A stretch of DNA of 14,566 bases, taken from the NCBI GenBank assembly GCA_019454865.1, contig JACFNJ010000031.1:2097-16662 (forward strand), in the 5' to 3' direction. Every line of letters begins with the position of its first letter. Positions within the stretch are counted from its first letter, which is position 1. Source of the DNA: Bacteroidia bacterium (lineage in GTDB: Bacteria > Bacteroidota > Bacteroidia > UKL13-3). The notes under the pieces are model-generated. The model was not told the origin of the DNA. It searched no databases and worked only from the letters and a program-made list of their open reading frames with translations. A program made the position numbers and the translations under genes. Positions 7,689 through 13,849 of this stretch are shown piece by piece.

Positions 7689-8178
7689 TTGTTTGGCAAT
7701 ATCTATGCTTTTGATTGAGTCGCATCTTGTAGCACAAGAAAGAACTTACCATGAACCTGACGGCAAAAATTATTGGTATTTGGAAATAGGCGGAGCAGCT
7801 TTTTTGTATTCATTAAATTACGAGAAATTACTAATGCGTACAGAAACTTTAGGCTGGACAGGAAGAGTAGGCGTTGGTTATGGTTTTACCGACAGAACAT
7901 TTTTAAATAAAATTAAACTTGAGCCCAATCAGGTACTTGCTCCTTTTACCACTTCAATTTTACTAGGCGGAAAAGATCGAAAAGAAAAAATAGAAATAGG
8001 AGCAGGTTTTACACTTGTTGCGACATCGCCTACAAATAGAGAGATTGTTCCCACCGGGGTTTTAGGATTTCGGGTAATAGACGATAACCAAATGTGTTTG
8101 CGAATAGGATACACTCCTTTTTTTCGAAATAAACAATATCAAAGTTGGTTTGGTGTAAGTTTAGGTCAGTTTTTTTAA
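7660..8178 (+). CDS. Small exported, probably outer-membrane beta-barrel-like protein of unknown function
   Basis: The 172-residue product begins with a signal peptide: Lys at 2, 4 and 7, then a hydrophobic core FIICLAISMLLI, with likely cleavage after Ala25 (LVA|QE). The mature part has alternating polar and hydrophobic strands with aromatic ends (YLEIGGAAFLYSLNYEKLL, RVGVGYGFT, IEIGAGFTLVA, CLRIGYTPFF) and ends in SLGQFF. A terminal aromatic after beta-strands is typical of outer-membrane barrels, so I infer a small barrel or surface protein. I recognise no named family. The signal peptide fixes the start at 7660, inside the first codons of the divergent prenyltransferase frame. Its stop overlaps the convergent polA stop by 4 bp. 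Confidence 0.75.
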   Translation: MKIKSPKFIICLAISMLLIESHLVAQERTYHEPDGKNYWYLEIGGAAFLYSLNYEKLLMRTETLGWTGRVGVGYGFTDRTFLNKIKLEPNQVLAPFTTSILLGGKDRKEKIEIGAGFTLVATSPTNREIVPTGVLGFRVIDDNQMCLRIGYTPFFRNKQYQSWFGVSLGQFF

Positions 8179-11006
8179 TGCGCCTCTAGCCAATTTTCTC
8201 CTAATCCAATTTCAACCACCACCGGAACCTTTAATTCCATTGCGTTTTCCATTTCTTTTTTTACCAATTCGGTAATTACAGAAACCTCTTCTTTGTGCAC
8301 ATCAAACAATAACTCATCGTGTACTTGCAGTATCATTTTGGATTTAAGTGCCGGGTGCTGATTCATTTTCTCGTGAATATTAATCATGGCTATTTTAATC
8401 ATATCGGCAGCACTGCCTTGTATTGGTGCGTTTATGGCATTTCGTTCAGCAAAACCTCTTACGGTAAAATTAGCTGAATTGATATCGCGCAAATATCTTC
8501 TTCTGCCTTTAAGTGTTTGCACATAGCCATGCTCTTTTGCAAAGTTTATTGTGGTGTTCATGTATTGTTTTATAGCAGGATATTGTTTCCAATATTCATC
8601 AATAATTGCAATTGCTTCTTTTCTTGAAATACCGAGGTTTTGCGACAAACCAAAAGCGGACTGACCATAAATAATACCAAAATTTACCGCTTTTGCATTT
8701 CTTCGTTGTTCGGCAGTTACTTCTTTTACATCTACATTATATACTCGTGCTGCAGTTGCTGCGTGTATGTCTAATCCTTGCTTAAATGCATCTATCATGT
8801 TGCGTTCTTCTGCCATTGATGCAATTATGCGAAGTTCAATTTGTGAGTAATCGGCACTTAATAGCACATAATCTTCATTGCGTGGCACAAATGCTTTTCT
8901 TACTTCTTTGCCTTTATCGGTGCGAATGGGGATATTTTGTAAATTCGGGTTGTTTGAACTTAATCTGCCTGTTGCTGCTACAGCTTGATTAAATGAAGTG
9001 TGTACCCTGCCTGTTTTGTTGTTTATCAATACCGGAAGCGCATCCACATAGGTTGATTTTAATTTTTGCAATTGGCGAATATCCAAAATACAACGTACAA
9101 TTTCATGTTCGGTTAAGCCTTGCAAAACATCCTCACCGGTTTGATACTGCCCCGTTTTTGTTTTTTTTGCTTTGTCGTCTAATCGTAAATGCTCAAACAA
9201 TACTTCACCCAATTGTTTTGGTGATGAAATATTAAAATCAACTCCGGCCAATTGAAGTATTCTTTTTTCCAATTGAGCAATTTCTGCTTCAAGTTCTTTT
9301 GAATATTCTTCCAAAAACTGCTTGTTAATTTTTACCCCTTCTAATTCCATTGAAGCCAATACAGGAACCAATGGTTGTTCAATTTCATACAATAAATTAG
9401 TTGCGCCTTTCTGTATTAATTCATTGCTTAGTTTTTGTTTAAGTTGTAGGGTAATGTCAGTATCTTCAACAGCATATTCTTTTACTTTTTCAATTTCCAC
9501 TTCACGCATGCTTAATTGTTTTTTCCCCTTTTTTCCAATTAAGTTTTCTATTGATACGGGTTGATAGTTTAAGTATATTTCTGATAAATAATCCATGCCA
9601 TGACGCAAGTCGGGCTCAATTAAATAATGAGCCAACATCGTGTCAAAAACAGAACCTTTAATGGTTAATCCGTATTGATTTAATACCATTAAATCAAACT
9701 TTATGTTTTGAATAACTTTAGTTATTGCTTCGCTTTCAAATATTGGTTTGAAGAAGTGTAACAATCGCTTTGCCTCATCGTAATTACTACTGCAAGCAAT
9801 ATAAAACCCATGATTGGGCTTGTAACTAAAGCTAAACCCAACAATTGCATTATCAATTTTTTCTAAACTTTCCGTTTCCGTGTCAAACGCAACTTCGTTT
9901 TGTTGCATCAGTTCTTCAATTGCACTTTTTATTTGTTCGTCTGTTTGCAGCAATATGTAGTTGTGTGCAGTTGATTCTATTGTTTGCATTGTTGTTTTTT
10001 CGGCAACATTGGCTTCAATATTCACCGCTGGCTTAGTTGTGGTACTCCCTTGATTAAACAAATCAAATGTTCCGGAGGTATTACCTGCAATTTTGTTTTC
10101 AATCACACTACTTTCTGCTTCGGTATTAAACAATCGTTTTGCAAGTGTTTTAAATTCAAGTTCAGTAAATATTGCCTCTACTTCTTCTTTGTTTGCTCCG
10201 TTCCACATCAAATCCTCTTCAATTAATTCAATAGGTACATTTTGATCAATAGTGGCCAATCGTTTGCTTAAAAATGCTTGCTCTTTGTTGTTTTCTACGT
10301 TCTCTTTTTGCTTGCCTTTTAACTCATGCACGTGCTCATACAGTCCCTCCATACTGCCGTATTTTTGAACAAATAATTTTGCTGTTTTTTCACCAATTCC
10401 CGGAATACCCGGAATGTTATCTACGGCATCGCCCCACATACCCAAAATATCAATTACCTGATTGATGTTGGTAATTTCCCAACGCTTCAATACTTCCGGC
10501 ACACCTAAAATTTCATATTCATTACCCATGCGTGCAGGTTTGTATATAAAAATGTTTTCGCTTACTAATTGACCAAAATCTTTATCGGGAGTCATCATAT
10601 ACACCTCGTACCCTTTTTTTTCAGCCTTCTTTGCTAAAGTTCCGATTATATCATCCGCCTCATATCCTTCTTTTATAAGCAAAGGGATGCGCATTGCTTC
10701 AGTTACTTTTCGGATGTAAGGTAATGCTTTTGCAAGGTCTTCCGGCATTTCTTCCCGATGTGCTTTGTAGTGTTCATATTCTTCGTGTCGGGCAGTTGGA
10801 GCTGAGGTGTCAAAACTTACACCAATGTGAGTAGGCTTTTCTTTTTTTATCACATCCAAAATGGTATTTACATAACCAAAAATTGCAGAAGTATTAAATC
10901 CATAAGAAGTAATTCTGGGATTTTTGCTAAAAGCAAAGTATGCACGATATACAAGTGCCATTCCGTCTAATAAAAAAAGCTTTGGCATTTGGTGTGTTGC
11001 TGTCAT
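8175..11006 (-). CDS. polA: DNA polymerase I with 5' nuclease, proofreading exonuclease and polymerase domains
   Basis: A full-length 943-residue family A polymerase for Okazaki-fragment processing and repair synthesis. The 5' nuclease domain covers about 7-300 (LFLLDGMALVYRAYFAF; YEADDIIGTLA; TPDKDFGQLV; DNIPGIPGIGEKTA). The 3'-5' exonuclease (about 350-535) has all three motifs: FDTETES (Asp375, Glu377), NIKFD (Asp438) and YAVEDTD (Asp515), so proofreading should be active. The polymerase has motif A LSADYSQIELR (Asp719), motif B RRNAKAVNFGIIYG (Lys772, Phe776, Tyr780) and motif C QVHDELLF (His896, Asp897). Phe776 is the usual residue that discriminates against dideoxynucleotides. Met7 (10986-10988) is an alternative start, close to the conserved KLFLLDG. 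The 3' end overlaps its convergent neighbour by 4 bp. Confidence 0.97.
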   Translation of the reverse strand: MTATHQMPKLFLLDGMALVYRAYFAFSKNPRITSYGFNTSAIFGYVNTILDVIKKEKPTHIGVSFDTSAPTARHEEYEHYKAHREEMPEDLAKALPYIRKVTEAMRIPLLIKEGYEADDIIGTLAKKAEKKGYEVYMMTPDKDFGQLVSENIFIYKPARMGNEYEILGVPEVLKRWEITNINQVIDILGMWGDAVDNIPGIPGIGEKTAKLFVQKYGSMEGLYEHVHELKGKQKENVENNKEQAFLSKRLATIDQNVPIELIEEDLMWNGANKEEVEAIFTELEFKTLAKRLFNTEAESSVIENKIAGNTSGTFDLFNQGSTTTKPAVNIEANVAEKTTMQTIESTAHNYILLQTDEQIKSAIEELMQQNEVAFDTETESLEKIDNAIVGFSFSYKPNHGFYIACSSNYDEAKRLLHFFKPIFESEAITKVIQNIKFDLMVLNQYGLTIKGSVFDTMLAHYLIEPDLRHGMDYLSEIYLNYQPVSIENLIGKKGKKQLSMREVEIEKVKEYAVEDTDITLQLKQKLSNELIQKGATNLLYEIEQPLVPVLASMELEGVKINKQFLEEYSKELEAEIAQLEKRILQLAGVDFNISSPKQLGEVLFEHLRLDDKAKKTKTGQYQTGEDVLQGLTEHEIVRCILDIRQLQKLKSTYVDALPVLINNKTGRVHTSFNQAVAATGRLSSNNPNLQNIPIRTDKGKEVRKAFVPRNEDYVLLSADYSQIELRIIASMAEERNMIDAFKQGLDIHAATAARVYNVDVKEVTAEQRRNAKAVNFGIIYGQSAFGLSQNLGISRKEAIAIIDEYWKQYPAIKQYMNTTINFAKEHGYVQTLKGRRRYLRDINSANFTVRGFAERNAINAPIQGSAADMIKIAMINIHEKMNQHPALKSKMILQVHDELLFDVHKEEVSVITELVKKEMENAMELKVPVVVEIGLGENWLEAH

Positions 11007-11016
11007 ATTGAAAAAC

Positions 11017-11024
11017 CAAATATA
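11017..11024 (-). promoter_or_regulatory. Possible -7 promoter box for polA
   Basis: Read on the minus strand the bases are TATATTTG, an exact TAnnTTTG match 10 bp before the polA ATG. Transcription would begin near 11013, giving about 7 nt of leader for Met1 or about 25 nt for Met7. No TTTG is seen 20 nt further upstream, so support is partial. The remainder of the gap 11025-11180 shows nothing else I can name. Confidence 0.32.
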
Positions 11025-11180
11025 AGTGGATTGAATGGATGTTTATTAATAACTTTTTAGGAAAACAAATAAGTTAAAACGAGTAGCTATAAAACGAACT
11101 TGTTATAGAGATATATGTATGGTTTTTATTTTATGAATTTGGGTTTGTTGTTGGGTTGGGTGAATGTGCATCTTTTCTCG

Positions 11181-11625
11181 TCATTTGTTGAACGACTTGT
11201 TTGCCCAAGTAAAAAACTCTGTTAAACTGAATACCAAGATTTCTTTGTTTTTGGTTTCTTCAGTCGTGTATTTCTTTTGCTTTACAGCGTCTTTTAACCA
11301 CTTTATTGCTCCTGCTTTCCATCCTGCACCGTCAATCAAAATCATTATTGAATTTTCTGGCATTGCTTCAATGGTGTTAAGATACAAGTAGGGTAATTTC
11401 TCGTCAACCGAACCTGCTACTTGTTGCCACTTACACTCAATACGAATACGTAAATCGTATTTCTTTGAAATTAGCAGAAATTCTGTGTTGCCTTTGTGTT
11501 CATATACTGTTGTGAAAGGAACATTTTCGAGGAGTAGTTCTTCTCCGTATTTCTCTTTGTTTTTCTCCCAAACTCGGTAATTGATAAGTTCAAATCCTTT
11601 TCCTGTTAAAACAGTTTTTACTCAA
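11181..11625 (-). pseudogene. PD-(D/E)XK nuclease-like reading frame without a usable start (probable 1-nt frameshift in A5 tract)
   Basis: From 11621 down to the TGA at 11181 the minus strand encodes 146 residues that read like an intact nuclease-fold domain. In order: TVLTGKGFELINYRVWE, then PFTTVYEHKGNTEFLLIS, then RIRIECKWQQVAGSVDEK, LPYLYLN, and IMILIDGAGWKAGAIKWL. ECK is the predicted (D/E)XK core, and the upstream Glu in NTEF may fill the Asp position. The frame has no ATG before the core, and TGA (11622-11624) lies just ahead of it. Removing one A from the A5 run at 11615-11619 would let TTG 11623-11625 open a frame starting MSKTVLTGKGFEL, overlapping the stop of the 64-aa gene as expected in this operon. 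It may be a broken or phase-switched restriction enzyme, or a base-call error. Type II restriction partner is inference. Confidence 0.6.
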
Positions 11626-11812
11626 TACTCTCGTCTATTAAGTTTTCCTTTTTGAATTCATTAAATTCAGTTTCTGCTTGTTCAATACTTCCAAAAACCG
11701 CTACTAACTTTTCTTCAAAGTCAGCATTCTGTAACCATTTATCTTCCTTAAAACAATAAAAGTCAATAAAGTCTCTATTTGCTTCAAGCATTTTTAATTT
11801 TTCGTTTTTCAT
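11618..11812 (-). CDS. Small acidic protein of the restriction-modification-like operon, function unknown
   Basis: A 64-residue frame with 17 Asp/Glu and 9 Lys/Arg (net charge about -8). It has alternating helical character and no cysteine pairs, signal peptide or membrane span. Its ATG overlaps the stop of the preceding gene as ATGA (11809-11812), a sign of translational coupling, so I believe it is translated. Its stop lies at the broken start of the nuclease frame. I recognise no family. Position between two nuclease-like genes suggests an accessory or inhibitor of one of them, but this is inference. It could also be an N-terminal domain separated from the nuclease by the same frameshift, although the nuclease appears to begin with its own conserved segment. 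Confidence 0.6.
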   Translation of the reverse strand: MKNEKLKMLEANRDFIDFYCFKEDKWLQNADFEEKLVAVFGSIEQAETEFNEFKKENLIDESIE

Positions 11813-12519
11813 AGTGTTCCAATTGAATGTAACTCAAAAGATTTGGTATGCAAATTAGATATGAACTCGTAGTCAATAAACCTTACACGATGCTTAATTT
11901 CAGCAAATGCTCCATAATTGATTTTAGTTTCAAATTCTCTTTTTCTTTCAATTGCACTGACGATATAAAAACTGGAATAAAAATCTTGTAAATCATTAAA
12001 CTTTAATAGTGAGTTTTGAATATCTGTTGAGTGTTCAACTTCAAAAAAAGAATTCGGCATTCTTCTATTATTAAACCAAATTACGTCAATTGTTTTTGCT
12101 CTATTTACTATTTCATTATATGAAAAATCAAGTATAGTATTGAGTGTTGAAATACTACCAAGTGGTGAGTTTAAGAACAGTTTATTTTTATCTTGTGGTG
12201 GAATATAAGTTTGCAAACCTTTTAGATTTCCAATTTCTAACAAAAGACCTTGATAATATGAATGATTAAAATCTACATTCTTTTCAACTGATTTTTCAAT
12301 ATTAAACTTCTTTAAAACTTCAGGTTTATTTTCAATTAAAGCCCAAAGTCCGGGTTTAATTTTAAAGAAGTATTTACTGTCTTGTACAATTCTTCGGATT
12401 GAAGCGAATGGTGTTTTCGTAGCCCATTTTGAAACATCAACATTGTGATTTAGAAAACCAAGTGTAGCATATCCGCCATTTTTTCTCATTACATCTATTA
12501 CTTGTTCGTGTTGCTTCAT
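11809..12519 (-). CDS. HARE-HTH-like domain protein with possible ExE restriction-nuclease site
   Basis: A 236-residue protein. Residues 1-62 resemble the HARE-HTH winged helix of restriction enzymes and chromatin proteins: QVIDVMRKNGGYATLGFL, then FASIRRIV, ending in FFKIKPGLWALI. The larger C-terminal part contains YYQGLLLEIGNLKG, QDKNKLFLN, and IDVIWFNNRRMPNSFFEVEHST at 144-165. Asp145, Glu160 and Glu162 have the D-x14-ExE spacing of PD-(D/E)XK-type endonucleases whose Lys is replaced by Glu, as in BamHI. The following NSLLKFNDLQDF and FYIVSAIERKREF also recall a recurring module in restriction-like proteins. It starts 3 nt after the methyltransferase stop and overlaps the next gene, so it is probably the restriction or DNA-recognition partner. 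Catalysis is inferred, not seen. Confidence 0.75.
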   Translation of the reverse strand: MKQHEQVIDVMRKNGGYATLGFLNHNVDVSKWATKTPFASIRRIVQDSKYFFKIKPGLWALIENKPEVLKKFNIEKSVEKNVDFNHSYYQGLLLEIGNLKGLQTYIPPQDKNKLFLNSPLGSISTLNTILDFSYNEIVNRAKTIDVIWFNNRRMPNSFFEVEHSTDIQNSLLKFNDLQDFYSSFYIVSAIERKREFETKINYGAFAEIKHRVRFIDYEFISNLHTKSFELHSIGTL

Positions 12520-12522
12520 AGT

Positions 12523-13587
12523 TTATGCGGCAATTGCGTTAGGGATAGAAGCGGAAAGCCCGCAGTGTAGCATAGCGGAACGAGGACTTGTAGCGGATAG
12601 CCCGTCCCGCAGGGGAACGCCCAAAAATAAAATAAAATTTTCATGTTTTGTTGGGTCAGAATTTATCATTCGCCTTGCAGGAACTCTTGTAATGTTGTAG
12701 TCGCTGTATATCTCGTCAAAAAAATTGTCTAATGGGTCGTTGTTTTTAGGGTCTGAGTTGCTCAACATTACTTGCGTTCCTTTTTTGTCAAGCTGTCTGA
12801 AAAGTTCAGCAAGTTGAATTTGTTCATTGTCAGCAAAGTCTTGTTTGCTGTATGCTTTAAAACTTGCTGTTTTGCTGATTGGTCTGTAAGGCGGATCAAA
12901 GTAAACGAATGACTTAGCTTTCAAGTCAGTTACAATTTCTTTGAAGTCTGCTTTTTTAGTTTCGGCAATTTGCAAAACTTGATGAACGGCTAATAAATTT
13001 TGTTCATCACAAATTGTTGGTTTATCATAGTCGCCAGCAGGCGAGTTAAACTCACCTTTTGAATTAACTCGATAGAGTCCGTTAAAACAAGTCCTGTTCA
13101 AAAAAATTAGTTGGGCTGCTCTTGGAAACCATTGCTCGGAATATTTGTCGTAGTCAATATTAAAGCGTTGTAAATTGTAATTTGTACGTTGATCGTAGAA
13201 AAATTCTTGTCGCTGCTTCTTGTCGAGCTTGATGTAGCTTTTTTGATAGCGATAGAGAAAGTCGAGCAGTTTCGTAACATCCTTTTGAATGACTTTGTAA
13301 GTCAAAATCAGTTCATCGTTAATGTCGTAGAGGTATGCACTTTCAATGTCATAATTTTGAGCAATGTCAAAAAAAACTGCTCCACTACCTAAAAATGGCT
13401 CGTAAAATGTTTTTATCTTTTTTTGTTTGAGTTGCTTTGGATAAAGCTTTTGGAACTTATCGAGCAATTGTCCCTTACCGCCAGCCCATTTTAAAAATGG
13501 TCTTGCACCGACCTTGTATGGATTCAAAAGGTCTTCAACTGTGGGAGTGTTGTCGTCCTTAAATTTATATTTTGTTGATGATGCCAT
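12523..13587 (-). CDS. Dam-family N6-adenine DNA methyltransferase with foreign C-terminal tail
   Basis: A 354-residue class D12 adenine methyltransferase, which transfers methyl from S-adenosylmethionine to adenine in DNA, commonly within GATC. The AdoMet site is at FLKWAGGKGQ (31-40) and EPFLGSGAV (63-71), and the catalytic DPPY motif at 231-234. The recognition region between them contains FLNRTCFNGLYRVNSKGEFN (162-181), typical of the Dam/DpnM group. The enzyme core ends at HENFILFL (about 322). The last 32 residues (GVPLRDGLSATSPRSAMLHC onward) are encoded by a GC-rich repeat and are unlike the family. All catalytic motifs are present, so it should be active. It starts 24 nt after the 75-aa gene and is followed within 3 nt by the HARE-like gene, as the methylase of a restriction-modification operon. 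GATC specificity is inferred. Confidence 0.93.
   Translation of the reverse strand: MASSTKYKFKDDNTPTVEDLLNPYKVGARPFLKWAGGKGQLLDKFQKLYPKQLKQKKIKTFYEPFLGSGAVFFDIAQNYDIESAYLYDINDELILTYKVIQKDVTKLLDFLYRYQKSYIKLDKKQRQEFFYDQRTNYNLQRFNIDYDKYSEQWFPRAAQLIFLNRTCFNGLYRVNSKGEFNSPAGDYDKPTICDEQNLLAVHQVLQIAETKKADFKEIVTDLKAKSFVYFDPPYRPISKTASFKAYSKQDFADNEQIQLAELFRQLDKKGTQVMLSNSDPKNNDPLDNFFDEIYSDYNITRVPARRMINSDPTKHENFILFLGVPLRDGLSATSPRSAMLHCGLSASIPNAIAA
12536..12622 (-). repeat. GC-rich putative dispersed repeat inserted in the methyltransferase 3' end
   Basis: These 87 bp contain 54 G/C (62%), against roughly one third G/C around them. On the minus strand the element runs from GGGCGTTCCCC to CTATCCCTAACGC. 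It holds a direct repeat CGGGCTWTCCGCT (12592-12604 and 12550-12562, one mismatch). From memory, sequences with these end blocks recur many times in Bacteroidota genomes, often at gene ends. I cannot check this here, and there is only one copy in the window. It encodes most of the methyltransferase tail, and the stop codon follows 11 bp beyond it. Confidence 0.6.
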
Positions 13588-13606
13588 GTTATGAAAAGTC
13601 GGTGTC

Positions 13607-13614
13607 CAAATTTA
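13607..13614 (-). promoter_or_regulatory. Possible internal -7 promoter box ahead of the methyltransferase
   Basis: On the minus strand TAAATTTG matches TAnnTTTG exactly and begins at the stop codon of the 75-aa gene. A start near 13603 would give a leader of about 16 nt before ATG 13587. This would let the restriction-modification-like operon be expressed independently of miaA. No -33 TTTG is evident, and T-rich matches are common by chance. Confidence 0.25.
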
Positions 13615-13839
13615 GTCAAAAAGTTCATTTGTAGAACCGTAATTTTCTATGTGAACCGCATTCGCAGCATTACCGCCAATATCCGAACAACAGCCTTCAT
13701 CATGAACTTTTTTAATCCATTCGGCATCGGTTAGTTCAATAATTGATTTAGGGCTTTCTGAGCACCAATCACAGGTTTCGCCCGAATCTAAAAAACCACG
13801 CCCTTCACACTTTGGGCATACATAGCCGCAACCTACCAT
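13612..13839 (-). CDS. Small CxxC zinc-knuckle-like protein, function unknown
   Basis: A 75-residue protein whose N-terminal third contains two Cys pairs, CPKCEGRGF (Cys8, Cys11) and CDWC (Cys23, Cys26). The first fits the CxxCxGxG pattern of DnaJ-type zinc knuckles, so one zinc ion is probably bound. The remainder is acidic and includes a CysCys pair (HDEGCCSDIGG) and no membrane span. The frame starts 10 nt after the miaA stop and ends 24 nt before the methyltransferase, so it likely shares the miaA transcript. I do not recognise the family. The patterned cysteines and tight spacing argue that it is a real gene. Whether it belongs to miaA or to the restriction-modification-like operon cannot be decided here. 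Confidence 0.65.
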   Translation of the reverse strand: MVGCGYVCPKCEGRGFLDSGETCDWCSESPKSIIELTDAEWIKKVHDEGCCSDIGGNAANAVHIENYGSTNELFD

Positions 13840-13849
13840 TATATTTACA

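Noticed and set aside
8786..10465. Several plus-strand open frames of 60-80 codons within polA
   Set aside because: They are antisense shadows of a long conserved gene, with composition biased to Cys/Phe/Leu and no family resemblance.
11141..11160. GGG runs suggesting a G-quadruplex between polA and the nuclease frame
   Set aside because: Only three GGG tracts (11141, 11153, 11158) with an uneven first loop; a fourth tract is missing.
11612..11630. Programmed -1 frameshift joining the 64-aa protein to the nuclease frame
   Set aside because: The shift would have to occur at GAG|TAA, where the tRNA could not re-pair, and the run TAAAAAC is one A short of a classical slippery heptamer in a suitable frame. 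A simple indel explains it better.
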